NCBI RefSeq assembly: GCF_022662195.1
Contig: NZ_JAKMCS010000007.1
Location: 124,001 to 188,000, forward strand
Length of the DNA stretch: 64,000 nt
From: Aestuariivivens insulae
GTDB lineage: Bacteria > Bacteroidota > Bacteroidia > Flavobacteriales > Flavobacteriaceae
Direction of reading: 5' to 3'
Position 1 is the stretch's first letter. Every line of letters begins with the position of its first letter. Shown here piece by piece: positions 6,741 through 17,089 of the stretch. The notes below the pieces were generated by a model. That model was given only the letters and a program-made list of their open reading frames with translations, ran no database searches and was not told the origin of the DNA. The position numbers were made by a program, and so were the translations under genes.

Positions 6741-9518
6741 ATGGAACTTATATCCTTTTTTAAGGGAATCACTCTTTTTGTTTTTGTTTTTAGCATTTTT
6801 TCCTGTAACGAAAAGGAAATTGTAGCACCAGATTTTCTCACGATTTCAGAAGGGTTTAAAAATCCTATTGGCTTTTATGATGTAACACCAACATTTTCTT
6901 GGAAACTGCCAGTTTCACAAAATGTAAAATCTCAATCAGGGTATCAGATAGTAGTAGCAACTAACCCTGAATTTTTGCCAAATGACCCAAATTTATGGGA
7001 TTCTAAAAAACAAGAAAGTTCAAAATCTACCTTTGTGCAATACGAGGGTACAAAGTTACAATCGTGTCAAAAAGTATTTTGGCAAGTGCGTTATTGGAAT
7101 CAGGATGGCAATATTTCAAAATGGAGCGATATCTACCATTTTGAATTAGGCCTTTTGAATGACACGGATTGGAAAGCAAAATGGACGGGTTTAGATACTT
7201 CAAAAGATAGCATAAAAGGGGTGCGAAAGTTTTTAATGCACAGACCACAATATATAAGAAAGGGGTTCGAAGTTTCTTCTGAAGTAGTATCGGCCAGATT
7301 GCACATTACAGCAAAAGGTGTTTTTGATGTACATTTAAACGGAAAAGACGTTAGCGATGATGTAATGCCTCCAGGTTGGACCCCCTATAACCATCGTATA
7401 GAGACGTTGACTTATGATGTTACTGAAATAGTGGTTTTAGGAAAAAATGTTATAGCCGTAGAGTTGGCATCAGGTTGGCATTCTGGAAGAATTAGTAGAG
7501 GTAATGCACTTTATGAAAATTTAGCATCTCCAAAAATAATATGTCAGTTAGAAATCACTTTGAAAGATGGTTCAAAACAAACTATTGTTTCAGATGAAAC
7601 TTGGAAAGGCATTACAAATGGCCCAATTCGATTAGCAAGTATTTATGATGGTGAAATTTATGATGCAAATTTTGAAATACCAAATTGGACCAATTCTGAA
7701 TTTGATGATGCATCTTGGGAAGTAGTTGAAGTAGAGGATATAAATAATTCAATAAAATTGGAACCTAAAAGACATAATACGGTAAAAACCAAAACAATTT
7801 TAGATGATGTTATATTGGTTTCTGTAAATGAAAATAGAGCAATCTTTAATTTAAAACAGAATATTGTTGGTGTTCCTAAAGTGAAAGTGCCAATGAAAAA
7901 GGGAGATACGCTAAAAATACGTTTCTCTGAAATGCTTTTGGCAGATGGAGCCTTTTACACCACAAACTATCGCTCCGCACATTCAACCGATTATTATATT
8001 GCCGCTTCTGATGGAATTATAGAATATACTCCAAAATTTACATTTCATGGATTTCAATATATTGAGTTAAGTGGTTTTGATAAGAGTTCACAACCAGATG
8101 CAAGTTGGGTTAAAGCTTTCGTTCAGCATTCTGATTTTGAGAAAAATGGAACTTTCACCTCGTCACATGACAAGTTAAACCAATTGCAGAGTAACATAAC
8201 TTGGGGCTTACGTGATAACTTTTTTGATATTCCTACAGATTGTCCGCAACGGGACGAACGTTTAGGGTGGACAGGTGATGCACAGGTTATTAGCCCAACT
8301 GCCATGTTTAATTATGATATGTACTCATATTGGTCAGCATGGTTGCAAAGTATGCGTGAAACTCAAGCGGAACATACCAATGGGTTGATTCCGTTTATTA
8401 TTCCAGATGTATTGCAGGGAAATAATGCTAGTTCTGGTTGGGGAGACGCTTGCGTTATAATTCCTTGGGATTTGTATAATCTAACTGGAGATAGAACAAT
8501 ACTTGAAGAAAATTACGACATGGGAAAAAAATGGGTTGGTTACTATGAATCTAAAGTTAGAGAAAAAGCCTATGTGCCAATGATGCATTCTTTTGGAGAT
8601 TGGTTACAGCCATTTCCTACCAACGAAGGAAAGATTGGAAATCGAGGTGATACATCAAGAGATTTAATTAATACAGCATATTTTGCAAATTCCGCACATT
8701 TAATTTCTAAAATGGCTGGTGTTTTGGGTAAGGATATAGATGAAAAGAAATACAAAGGTTTATTCGATACCATTGCCAATACTTTTGAAAATGAATTTTT
8801 TGACAAAAACGGAAAGGTAAGCACCGAACATGAAACACAAACAAGTTATTTACTCGCCATTCATTTTGATTTGCTAAAACCGGAAACAAAGAGAAAAGCG
8901 CAGCAACACCAATTAGGAACCATAAAAAAAGCCGATTATCATTTGGGGACGGGTTTTTTAGGAACACCAATTTTACCGAAGGTTTTGGATGATATGTGGG
9001 AAATAGATTTAATGTATAAGATACTCTTTAAAGAAACCTATCCGTCTTGGTTTTATTCTATAAACCAAGGGGGCACTACCATGTGGGAACGTTGGAATAG
9101 CTATAATAAAAAAGAAGGTTATAATAAGCAACAAATGAATAGTCTTAACCATTATGCTTATGGAGCCATAGGACAGTGGATGTACGAACGTATTGCAGGT
9201 CTTGCGCCTTTAGAGCCTGGTTATAAAAAAATTAAAATAGCACCTGTGCCCAATACCAAGTATTTAAGCTCGGCATCCGCAAGTATTAACACGCCTTATG
9301 GTAAAGCCTCATCATCTTGGAGCGTAGAAAACAATATGTTTTATCTCGATATAGCAATTCCGCCTAGCACTACGGCAGAGATAAGCATTCCTAAAAGCTA
9401 CGGAGCAGAATTAATGGTAAACGGACAGGTGTTCAAGGAAAGCTCAGATTTAAAAATTACTAGTTCCAATAAAATTTTGGCGAAGGCCGGTACATATAAA
9501 TTTCAATCTCAATTTTAG
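6741..9518 (+). CDS. GH78 alpha-L-rhamnosidase, lipoprotein
   Basis: A 925-residue GH78 protein. An N-terminal lipobox (FSIFSCNEK) predicts outer-membrane or periplasmic anchoring. Then come the usual N-terminal fibronectin-like and beta-sandwich domains (about 30-330), the (alpha/alpha)6 catalytic domain with DCPQRDERLGWTGDAQ and TTMWERWNSY, and the C-terminal beta-sandwich. The two motifs carry the acidic residues expected of GH78. The enzyme would release alpha-linked L-rhamnose, here probably from ulvan-derived oligosaccharides. It is followed after 4 bp by a paralogue of the same architecture. A putative regulon box lies upstream. Substrate is inferred from context. Confidence 0.93.
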   Translation: MELISFFKGITLFVFVFSIFSCNEKEIVAPDFLTISEGFKNPIGFYDVTPTFSWKLPVSQNVKSQSGYQIVVATNPEFLPNDPNLWDSKKQESSKSTFVQYEGTKLQSCQKVFWQVRYWNQDGNISKWSDIYHFELGLLNDTDWKAKWTGLDTSKDSIKGVRKFLMHRPQYIRKGFEVSSEVVSARLHITAKGVFDVHLNGKDVSDDVMPPGWTPYNHRIETLTYDVTEIVVLGKNVIAVELASGWHSGRISRGNALYENLASPKIICQLEITLKDGSKQTIVSDETWKGITNGPIRLASIYDGEIYDANFEIPNWTNSEFDDASWEVVEVEDINNSIKLEPKRHNTVKTKTILDDVILVSVNENRAIFNLKQNIVGVPKVKVPMKKGDTLKIRFSEMLLADGAFYTTNYRSAHSTDYYIAASDGIIEYTPKFTFHGFQYIELSGFDKSSQPDASWVKAFVQHSDFEKNGTFTSSHDKLNQLQSNITWGLRDNFFDIPTDCPQRDERLGWTGDAQVISPTAMFNYDMYSYWSAWLQSMRETQAEHTNGLIPFIIPDVLQGNNASSGWGDACVIIPWDLYNLTGDRTILEENYDMGKKWVGYYESKVREKAYVPMMHSFGDWLQPFPTNEGKIGNRGDTSRDLINTAYFANSAHLISKMAGVLGKDIDEKKYKGLFDTIANTFENEFFDKNGKVSTEHETQTSYLLAIHFDLLKPETKRKAQQHQLGTIKKADYHLGTGFLGTPILPKVLDDMWEIDLMYKILFKETYPSWFYSINQGGTTMWERWNSYNKKEGYNKQQMNSLNHYAYGAIGQWMYERIAGLAPLEPGYKKIKIAPVPNTKYLSSASASINTPYGKASSSWSVENNMFYLDIAIPPSTTAEISIPKSYGAELMVNGQVFKESSDLKITSSNKILAKAGTYKFQSQF

Positions 9519-9522
9519 ATAA

Positions 9523-12297
9523 ATGATTAACAGATTCACTTTTAAAAATGTTGTAAGACTATTTGTTTTTGCAATCTTTTTCGGTCAGATATCCTGTGCT
9601 GAGAAGCAAATCCTAATAGCAGCAGAAAGCCTAACAATTTCAGAAGGTTTTAAAAACCCATTAGGGTTTTATGACGCTAATCCTACATTTTCTTGGAAAC
9701 TACCAATAGCAAAAGATGTTAAAAGTCAGTCAGCTTATCATATTGTTGTAGCATCTAGTGAAAACTTGTTACCAGATAATGCCGATTTATGGGATTCTGG
9801 CAAGCAAATGACAGACCAGTCTGTTTGGGTAAAATATGGGGGTAAACCTTTAGAATCTCGCCAAAAAGTGTTTTGGCAGGTAAAGTATTGGAATCAAGAT
9901 AAAGACGCCTCAAAGTGGAGTGAAATTAATCATTTTGAACTTGGATTATTAAATAATAATGATTGGAAAGCACAATGGGTAGGTTTAGATACAGCCAAAG
10001 ATAGCATAAGGGGAAGAGGAAAAGTGTTGATACACAAACCACAATACTTAAGAAAAAGGTTTGAGCTATCCAAGGATGTGGCTTCGGCAAGATTATACAT
10101 TACAGCAAAGGGTGTTTTTGATGTTTCTATAAATGGGGAGAATGTGAATGACGACACCATGTCCCCTGGATTTACAACCTATGATAAGCGTATTGAAACC
10201 TTAACGTACGATGTCACTGATTTAATAAAGTCCGGACAAAATACCATTGGTGTAGAGTTGGTTTCAGGTTGGTATTCAGGAAGATTGCTTTGGGGAAATA
10301 CGCCTTGGGATAATACTATTTCGCCTAAAGTCTTGGTGCAGTTGGAAATGGCTATGAAAGATGGATCTAAAGAGCTTATTGTTTCTGATAAAAGCTGGAA
10401 GGGAATGACCAATGGGCCAATTCAATTTTCAGAAATTTATGACGGTGAAATTTACAATGCCAATTTAGAGATGCCGAATTGGGCTACCAATAATTTTGAT
10501 GATAAAGACTGGGTGTCAGTTGAAGTGGTAACAATTGATGATAACGTGAAATTAGAACCAAAACGCCATACTAGTATAAAAGGTAAAATTAAACTTGAAC
10601 CACAAGAAATTACTAAAAAAGATGGTGGTGTAATATTTAACATGAACCAAAATATGGTAGGCGTACCATTGGTAAAAGTGCCGATGAAAAAAGGAGATAC
10701 CCTAAAAATTAGATTTGCAGAAATGTTATCGCCAGATGGTACATTTTATACAAAAAATTATAGAGGGGCACATTCTACGGACTATTATATCGCATCTAAA
10801 GATGGGGTTATAGAATACCAACCAAAATTTACGTTTCATGGGTTTAGCTATGTAGAATTAAGTGGTTTTGATACTTCTAAAGAACCACAAAAAGATTGGG
10901 TTACAGGCGTTGTTTTATATTCAGATTTTGATGATAATGGAACATTTACTTCCTCTCACGAAAAATTAAATCAGTTACAAAGCAACATTGTTTGGGGTTT
11001 GCGTGGTAACTTTTTAGATATTCCAACAGATTGTCCACAGCGCGATGAACGTTTAGGATGGACAGGAGATGCTCAAGTATTTGGACCAACATCCATGTTT
11101 AATGCCTATGTGTATAAATTTTGGGCAAGTTGGTTGCAAAGTGTGCGTGAAGCGCAACTTGAAGATGGGGCCATTCCTTGGACAGTACCTGATGCTAGAG
11201 GCAATAAAATAGCCAGCTCTGGATGGGGTGATGTGTGCACCATTATTCCTTGGAAAATCTATAAGCGAACTGGAGATTTAGGTTTTTTAGAAGATAACTT
11301 TGAAATGATGAAGGCTTGGGTGGCGCATCATGAAATGAAATCTAAAAATTACATTTCTAATATGATGTCTTTTTCAGATTGGTTACAGCCTTTTCCTGAA
11401 AATGGTAATACAAGAGGGGATACGTCTAGAAATCTTATTGGAACTGCATTTTTTGCACATTCAGCACAACTAACTGCAAAAACTGCAGAAGTTCTAGGCG
11501 AAACCGAAGAACAAGCAAAGTATGAAGCTATTTTTAATACGGTGGCGAAGGCATTTGATGACACTTTTTTTGATGAATCCGGAAAAGTAAAAGGCGTAAC
11601 CGAAACACAAACATCTTATTTGTTGGCTTTAGCATTTGATTTACTTCCAGAACATAAGCAAAAAAAGGCACAGGCTAATTTGCTTAGAAAATTAGAAGAG
11701 GCTGATAACCATTTACGTACAGGGTTTTTAGGTACGCCATTGTTATCTCAGGTCTTAGATGATATGGGTGAGATTGATTTGATGTACCAATTATTATTTA
11801 ATGAGACCTATCCATCATGGTTTTATTCTATCAATCAAGGAGCAACTACCATTTGGGAACGTTGGAACAGCTATAGTAAAACAGAAGGTTATAACCCTAT
11901 GAGTATGAATAGTTTAAATCACTATGCTTATGGGGCCATTGGTGAATGGATGTATGAGCGAATAGGAGCAATTGCACCTCAGGAAGCGGGTTATAAAGTA
12001 ATTAGAATTGCACCAAAGCCAAGAGTACCACTAACGTCGGCATCAGCAAGTTTAAATACACCCTATGGGAAAGTAGCATCTTTTTGGGAAATTGTAGATA
12101 ACGAATTTAAATTGGAAGTGATTGTTCCTCCAAATACGACAGCGCTAATTAAAGTTCCTGGAGATCTTACAAAAGATTTAGTTGTAGAAGGTAAGGTGTT
12201 GATTGAAAATGAAAACTTAAAATTATTAGGTAAAACGGATGGTTGTTTCAATTTGGAAATCCAACCAGGAACTTATAAGTTTAAAACACAATTATAA
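9523..12297 (+). CDS. GH78 alpha-L-rhamnosidase, lipoprotein (tandem paralogue)
   Basis: This 924-residue protein has the same domain order as its upstream neighbour: lipobox FGQISCAEK, N-terminal sandwiches, catalytic domain with DCPQRDERLGWTGDAQ and TTIWERWNSY, C-terminal sandwich. Long stretches align without gaps, so the pair arose by tandem duplication. Differences concentrate in loops around the catalytic barrel, for example GLIPFIIPDVLQ in the first copy against GAIPWTVPDARG here. This may alter specificity, for instance for sulfated versus unsulfated rhamnose or different aglycones. The gap to the upstream gene is 4 bp, so the two are cotranscribed. Confidence 0.93.
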   Translation: MINRFTFKNVVRLFVFAIFFGQISCAEKQILIAAESLTISEGFKNPLGFYDANPTFSWKLPIAKDVKSQSAYHIVVASSENLLPDNADLWDSGKQMTDQSVWVKYGGKPLESRQKVFWQVKYWNQDKDASKWSEINHFELGLLNNNDWKAQWVGLDTAKDSIRGRGKVLIHKPQYLRKRFELSKDVASARLYITAKGVFDVSINGENVNDDTMSPGFTTYDKRIETLTYDVTDLIKSGQNTIGVELVSGWYSGRLLWGNTPWDNTISPKVLVQLEMAMKDGSKELIVSDKSWKGMTNGPIQFSEIYDGEIYNANLEMPNWATNNFDDKDWVSVEVVTIDDNVKLEPKRHTSIKGKIKLEPQEITKKDGGVIFNMNQNMVGVPLVKVPMKKGDTLKIRFAEMLSPDGTFYTKNYRGAHSTDYYIASKDGVIEYQPKFTFHGFSYVELSGFDTSKEPQKDWVTGVVLYSDFDDNGTFTSSHEKLNQLQSNIVWGLRGNFLDIPTDCPQRDERLGWTGDAQVFGPTSMFNAYVYKFWASWLQSVREAQLEDGAIPWTVPDARGNKIASSGWGDVCTIIPWKIYKRTGDLGFLEDNFEMMKAWVAHHEMKSKNYISNMMSFSDWLQPFPENGNTRGDTSRNLIGTAFFAHSAQLTAKTAEVLGETEEQAKYEAIFNTVAKAFDDTFFDESGKVKGVTETQTSYLLALAFDLLPEHKQKKAQANLLRKLEEADNHLRTGFLGTPLLSQVLDDMGEIDLMYQLLFNETYPSWFYSINQGATTIWERWNSYSKTEGYNPMSMNSLNHYAYGAIGEWMYERIGAIAPQEAGYKVIRIAPKPRVPLTSASASLNTPYGKVASFWEIVDNEFKLEVIVPPNTTALIKVPGDLTKDLVVEGKVLIENENLKLLGKTDGCFNLEIQPGTYKFKTQL

Positions 12298-12310
12298 AAT
12301 TAAAAGTAAT

Positions 12311-13837
12311 ATGAAGATAGCTAAAAGATGCGGGACCATAATTGTATTATTATTTACTATAGTAGGTTGCAAAGGAGAGAAAAGGGAGGTTGAGACATTG
12401 GTTTCTCAAGTTTCAAGAAAACCAAACATTGTTTACATCCTTACAGATCAATGGCGTGGTTCGGCTTTGGGTTATGCCGGCAATCCTGATGTAAAGACAC
12501 CAAATTTAGATGCTTTTGCGAAGTCATCAGTAAACTTTACCAATGCCGTATCGGTTTTACCTGTTTGCACACCTCACAGGGCATCCTTGTTAACAGGTAA
12601 ATATCCAACAACAACAGGTATGTTTTTAAACGATTTGTATTTACCTGCAGAAGAATTGACCATGGCAGAGATTTATAAAGCCGAAGGCTACAATACAGCA
12701 TATTGGGGCAAATGGCATTTAGATGGCCATGGCAGATCATCTTACATTCCTAAAGAGAGAAGACAAGGTTTTGACTATTGGAAAGCTTTAGAATGTTCGC
12801 ACAATTATACAGAAATGCCCTATTATGGTAATGACAATCCTGAATTGAAACATTGGCAGGAGTATTCCCCTTTCGCCATCGTAAAAGATGCAAATGCCTA
12901 TATCACTAAACATGCCAGTGATGAAAAACCATTTTTAGCATTCCTATCAATTGCAACACCACATTATCCTCATAATAGCGCCCCTAATAAATACAAGGAA
13001 ATGTATACTCCTGAGGCTTTAACATTAGGTCCAAATATTCCAAAGGAATTTGAAGAAAAATGCCGTATGGAACTACAAGGGTATTATGCCCATGCAACTG
13101 CTACAGATGAGGCTATAGGTCTGGTTATAAATAAACTTAAAGAACTTAATTTAATGGAAAATACTATTATTGTGTTTTCTGCAGACCACGGTGAAATGAT
13201 GGGGGCTCATGGTGTGAAACCTTTCGTAAAACAATTAGCGTGGGATGAATCCATTAGAGTACCGTTTTTAATTAGTTATCCGTCTATTGGGAAAAATAAG
13301 GGGACTGTAGTCAATGCGCCCTTAACTACACCAGATATTTTACCATCATTACTTGGGTTAACCAACATTGAAATTCCTAAAGGGATAGAAGGTGAAAACT
13401 TAGCGGAGTTAATCAAAAATCCAGATCCTAATGTAGACAGAGTGGCTTTGGTTATGAATCCATCACCTTTTGGAGCCAATTTTAATGACCAACCTTATCG
13501 TGCTATTAAAACCAAACAATATACGTATGCCAGAACTCCGAGTGGGCCAAGTATGTTTTACGATAATATAACAGATCCGTTTCAACAAAATAATTTATTA
13601 GGGAAACCTGAATTAAGTGTTATTCAAAAAGATTTAGATTCTAAATTAAATAGTGCTTTGGCTCAAATTAACGACGAGTTTGGAACAAGTGATTTCTATC
13701 TAAAAAAGTATAACTATGTTTTGGATGAAAAGAAAAAAGCCATACCGTTTTGGGGGTTTAATGAAGGAAAAGGAAACCTTAAAAATGTTGGGGCAACTAA
13801 ACCAATAGTACAATCTCCTAAACCTTTAAAAGACTAA
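12311..13837 (+). CDS. S1-family sulfatase, lipoprotein (CTPHR active site)
   Basis: The chosen ATG at 12311 gives MKIAKRCGTIIVLLFTIVGC, a clean lipoprotein signal. A longer in-frame reading back to 12239 would overlap the GH78 gene by 59 bp and mask the signal. The 508-residue protein has the metal-binding start NIVYILTDQWRG and the formylglycine site C86-T-P-H-R followed by ASLLTGKYP, then FSADHGEMMG. These features define type I sulfatases, which hydrolyse sulfate esters after Cys is converted to formylglycine. The fourth residue is His rather than the usual Ser. The probable target is sulfated rhamnose of ulvan oligosaccharides. No maturase gene is in the window. Confidence 0.9.
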   Translation: MKIAKRCGTIIVLLFTIVGCKGEKREVETLVSQVSRKPNIVYILTDQWRGSALGYAGNPDVKTPNLDAFAKSSVNFTNAVSVLPVCTPHRASLLTGKYPTTTGMFLNDLYLPAEELTMAEIYKAEGYNTAYWGKWHLDGHGRSSYIPKERRQGFDYWKALECSHNYTEMPYYGNDNPELKHWQEYSPFAIVKDANAYITKHASDEKPFLAFLSIATPHYPHNSAPNKYKEMYTPEALTLGPNIPKEFEEKCRMELQGYYAHATATDEAIGLVINKLKELNLMENTIIVFSADHGEMMGAHGVKPFVKQLAWDESIRVPFLISYPSIGKNKGTVVNAPLTTPDILPSLLGLTNIEIPKGIEGENLAELIKNPDPNVDRVALVMNPSPFGANFNDQPYRAIKTKQYTYARTPSGPSMFYDNITDPFQQNNLLGKPELSVIQKDLDSKLNSALAQINDEFGTSDFYLKKYNYVLDEKKKAIPFWGFNEGKGNLKNVGATKPIVQSPKPLKD

Positions 13838-13879
13838 TAAAAGACTAAGAATAATTATTTTCGTTTTTCTTGAAAAAAA

Positions 13880-13906
13880 ACAGGATGCTACAGGACACTA
13901 CAGGAT
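13880..13906 (+). promoter_or_regulatory. putative PUL/rhamnose regulon box B (triple ACAGGA)
   Basis: ACAGGA occurs at 13880, 13890 and 13900, exactly one helical turn apart. The last two form ACAGGA-CACT-ACAGGAT. The site ends 54 nt before the GH2 start, just upstream of the presumed -33 region, a position suited to an activator. Confidence 0.6.
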
Positions 13907-13927
13907 TATTTTTACTGTTTTAACGGT

Positions 13928-13935
13928 TAAGTTTG
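13928..13935 (+). promoter_or_regulatory. Bacteroidota -7 promoter element of GH2 gene
   Basis: TAAGTTTG matches the Bacteroidota sigma-ABfr -7 consensus TAnnTTTG. It lies 25 nt before the GH2 ATG and 21 nt after the triple ACAGGA site. No clear -33 TTTG is visible, in line with an activator-dependent promoter. Confidence 0.5.
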
Positions 13936-13960
13936 TTATATCAACATTTTAACAAGCCTA

Positions 13961-16900
13961 ATGAAAAATTTTCTTTCTATTTTAATGCTTGCATTATTCC
14001 TGTTAACTTCATGTACCAATCATGAAAATTCAACAGCAACAAAAACAATTTTTAATGATAATTGGCTTTTTGTTCTTAAAGATGAAGCCTCTTTTTCAGA
14101 AGAAATTATTGATGATGCCTCATGGAGCACTTTAGATTTACCCCATGATTGGTCTTTCGAAAAAGGGGTGAGAAAAGGAGGAGATCAAGGTCAGGGCGGT
14201 GGTTATCATGATGGAGGTGTAGGTTGGTATCGCAAGTACTTTTATATTTCAAAAGAAAGCTTATCTAAAACGACCTACATCAATTTTGATGGTGTTTACA
14301 TGAATAGTGAAGTTTGGATAAATGGTAACCATGTTGGAATAAGACCATATGGTTACATTAGTTTTAGATACGATATATCAAAATATTTAAAAGCAGGTAA
14401 AAATACGATTGCAGTTCGAGTAGATAATAGTTTAGAACCTTCTGCAAGATGGTATCACCCTTGTGGTATTTATGCAGGTGTATACTTAATTGAAAAGAGC
14501 CCAACACATATTGAGCCCAATAGTGTTTTTATTACTACACCTAGTATAGCAATTGATAAAGCTTCTGTAAATGTTAAGTTTAAGGTAGTAAATACATCCG
14601 ACAGTTTACAAAGTAAAATTACAATTTTAGCGCCAGATGGAGCTGTTTTAACTTCAGGAACAAGTGCTATCCAAGCATCAAAATCTGAAACAAACTTAGA
14701 GGTAGAAGCACCTAAGTTGTGGAGCCCAGAAACACCAACCTTGTATAAAGCAATTACCCAAATAATCAAAGGAGATAAGGTTTTAGATGAAGAAACTACA
14801 ATTTTCGGATTTAAAACAGTTGAGTGGAAAACAGAAACAGGCTTTTGGTTAAATGGAGAAAATGTAAAATTAAAAGGGGTATGCGAACACTGGGAAGGCG
14901 GACCTGTTGGAGGTGCTTGGACGAAGCCCATGCTACGTTGGAAATTAGAATCCCTAAAAGGAATGGGAATCAATGCTATTCGTCCGTCACATAATCCTAC
15001 ACCACCAATGTTCTATGATATTTGTGATGAAATTGGGCTGTTGGTTATGGATGAAATATTTGATGGTTGGCATAAGAAAGCACCACAGGATTATGGTAAA
15101 CAGGCCTTTGGTGAATGGTGGCAAGCTGATGTTAAAGATTGGATTACCAGAGATCGTAACCATCCAAGTATTTTTGTTTGGAGTTTAGGAAATGAGACTC
15201 ACAGTGATGTAGCACCAGAATTAGTGAGTTTTGGCAAAAGTTTAGACTCAACCAGATTATTTACTTCAGGAGCAGGAAATCCGGAGGATATGGATATTGA
15301 GGGGGTTAATGGAGGCTCTGAGAATAAATCTTTTATTGAAAATAAAACTTTGAATAAACCATTCATTTCTACAGAGGCACCTCATACATGGCAAACACGA
15401 GGATATTATCGTACACAAACCTGGTGGCGCGATAACGAATTACCAGGAACGTATGAGTTGCCAAATCTCACTGATAAGGAAATATTCTTTTATGAAGGAC
15501 TAAAACCTAAAGATTGGAAAAATAGAAAGCAACGCTTTAACTCGTCATATGATAATGCAACAGTCCGCGTTTCGGCACGGAAATATTGGGAAGTTATGCG
15601 TGACACCCCCTGGCATAGTGGACATTTCCGCTGGACAGGTTTCGATTATTACGGGGAAGCTGGTTTAGTGCATGGTGGATTACCTTTTAATTTATTTATG
15701 GGTGGAGCACTTGATGTGGCCGGGTTTAAAAAAGATTTATATTACTTCTACCAAAGCCAATGGATCGAAGAACCAATGATTCATATACTACCCCATTGGA
15801 CACATCCAAGAATGAAAAAAGGAACAAAAATTCCAGTTTGGGTCTATTCTAATACCGATCAGGTGGAGCTCTTCCTAAACGGTAAATCTTTAGGAAAAGA
15901 CAAACCAGGTACCGTTTGGAATGAGATGCAATGCGAATGGATGGTGCCATACACTGAAGGAACAATAGAAGCTGTAGGTTATATCGATGGAAAAGAAGTC
16001 AACAGAACATCCTTTTCAACAGCGCAACAACCTTTAAAATTAAAGAATACGGTTACCAAATTAGACGCAGAGAGTGATTTTAGAGCGAGTTATATTGTAA
16101 CTTCTGAAGGAATGGATGCTAATAACAATTTGTTTCCTTATGCTGAAAACCGTGTATACTATAATGTTGTTGGTGATGTGGATAAAGTGTCTATGGAGAA
16201 CGGAAACCCAATTGATCCTACTAGCAGAACAAAAGCCAATTACAGAAGTATGTTTTTCGGAAAAACCAGATTGTTTTTAGAAGAACTTCAAAATGCAAAA
16301 GAAGCATCTGTAATTATTGGTTCAATTTTAGGTGATAAAGACTTATATGTTTCGGATAAAATTTCTATTGATGTGCAATCCGTATCGTTAATTAGAAATC
16401 AAAATAAAGATGCATTTGAAATTTTCTATACCACCAATGGCAAAAATCCAGAAACTGATGGAGGAGCTTATTTAGAAGCTTTTGAAGTTGAAGATGGCAC
16501 CACCGTTAAAGCTATTGTAAAACAAAATGGCGCCATTGTTTTAACTATGGAGGAAACATTTGGTAAAAATGAAGGCCTGTTTTGGGGTGATGAACATTCT
16601 GCTGATATGTGGATTGGTAGAGGTGTCAATATTGCTGCGGAAGATGGTGTCTTAACAGGATCAGCTAAACCTAGTAGAGAGGCACATCGATTTAAAGGTT
16701 CTGGTTTTGTAGATTTTAAAGGCGGGGAAGGATCTATTACTTGGTATCAAGAAAATGATGGCGAACCAGGAGATTATAGCATTCGTTTTAGATATATGCA
16801 CAACAATGAAGGCAAGTTACACCCAATGAAACTCTATGTAAATGATGAATATGTTAGAGACATTGAATTTAAATCAACGGGTGGTTGGGAAAAAGAATGG

Positions 16901-17005
16901 AAGTTTGTACCAACTATAATTGTACTACAATCTGGAGCTAACAATATCAAATTAGAAACCACTGGTGAAAGCGGTCCTTATATTGACGAGTTGTTTATTG
17001 ATTAA
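13961..17005 (+). CDS. GH2 beta-galactosidase-type glycoside hydrolase with C-terminal carbohydrate-binding domain, lipoprotein
   Basis: A 1014-residue protein with lipobox LFLLTSCTN. Domains in order: GH2 sugar-binding (about 30-200, with RWYHPCGIYAGVYLIE), Ig-like (about 200-290), TIM barrel (about 290-590) with the acid/base in IFVWSLGNETHSD and the likely nucleophile Glu in FISTEAPHTW. A DUF4982-like sandwich follows (VELFLNGKSLG), and a C-terminal CBM6/35-like module (about 880-1014). GH2 enzymes retain configuration and act as beta-galactosidases, glucuronidases or mannosidases. In an ulvan context a role on beta-linked uronic acid or xylose is plausible, but specificity is open. It has its own promoter and regulon box. 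Confidence 0.9.
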   Translation: MKNFLSILMLALFLLTSCTNHENSTATKTIFNDNWLFVLKDEASFSEEIIDDASWSTLDLPHDWSFEKGVRKGGDQGQGGGYHDGGVGWYRKYFYISKESLSKTTYINFDGVYMNSEVWINGNHVGIRPYGYISFRYDISKYLKAGKNTIAVRVDNSLEPSARWYHPCGIYAGVYLIEKSPTHIEPNSVFITTPSIAIDKASVNVKFKVVNTSDSLQSKITILAPDGAVLTSGTSAIQASKSETNLEVEAPKLWSPETPTLYKAITQIIKGDKVLDEETTIFGFKTVEWKTETGFWLNGENVKLKGVCEHWEGGPVGGAWTKPMLRWKLESLKGMGINAIRPSHNPTPPMFYDICDEIGLLVMDEIFDGWHKKAPQDYGKQAFGEWWQADVKDWITRDRNHPSIFVWSLGNETHSDVAPELVSFGKSLDSTRLFTSGAGNPEDMDIEGVNGGSENKSFIENKTLNKPFISTEAPHTWQTRGYYRTQTWWRDNELPGTYELPNLTDKEIFFYEGLKPKDWKNRKQRFNSSYDNATVRVSARKYWEVMRDTPWHSGHFRWTGFDYYGEAGLVHGGLPFNLFMGGALDVAGFKKDLYYFYQSQWIEEPMIHILPHWTHPRMKKGTKIPVWVYSNTDQVELFLNGKSLGKDKPGTVWNEMQCEWMVPYTEGTIEAVGYIDGKEVNRTSFSTAQQPLKLKNTVTKLDAESDFRASYIVTSEGMDANNNLFPYAENRVYYNVVGDVDKVSMENGNPIDPTSRTKANYRSMFFGKTRLFLEELQNAKEASVIIGSILGDKDLYVSDKISIDVQSVSLIRNQNKDAFEIFYTTNGKNPETDGGAYLEAFEVEDGTTVKAIVKQNGAIVLTMEETFGKNEGLFWGDEHSADMWIGRGVNIAAEDGVLTGSAKPSREAHRFKGSGFVDFKGGEGSITWYQENDGEPGDYSIRFRYMHNNEGKLHPMKLYVNDEYVRDIEFKSTGGWEKEWKFVPTIIVLQSGANNIKLETTGESGPYIDELFID

Positions 17006-17089
17006 TAAAATAGCTTATAGTTAATAGTTAGTTTGGTAAATCCCGAAGTTGCCACGATAAGTCAATATTTCAGGAAGAAGGAAAATTAT

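Noticed and set aside
12239-12310. Upstream start for the first sulfatase
   Set aside because: It would overlap the GH78 gene by 59 bases and bury the lipoprotein signal that begins at 12311.
14470-14973. 167-codon open frame on the minus strand inside the GH2 gene
   Set aside because: It lies opposite a well-supported GH2 domain, has no recognisable motif and is explained by the codon pattern of the true gene.
17033-17089. Upstream start for the PF05426-type lyase
   Set aside because: The extra 19 residues precede a clean signal peptide that starts at 17090.
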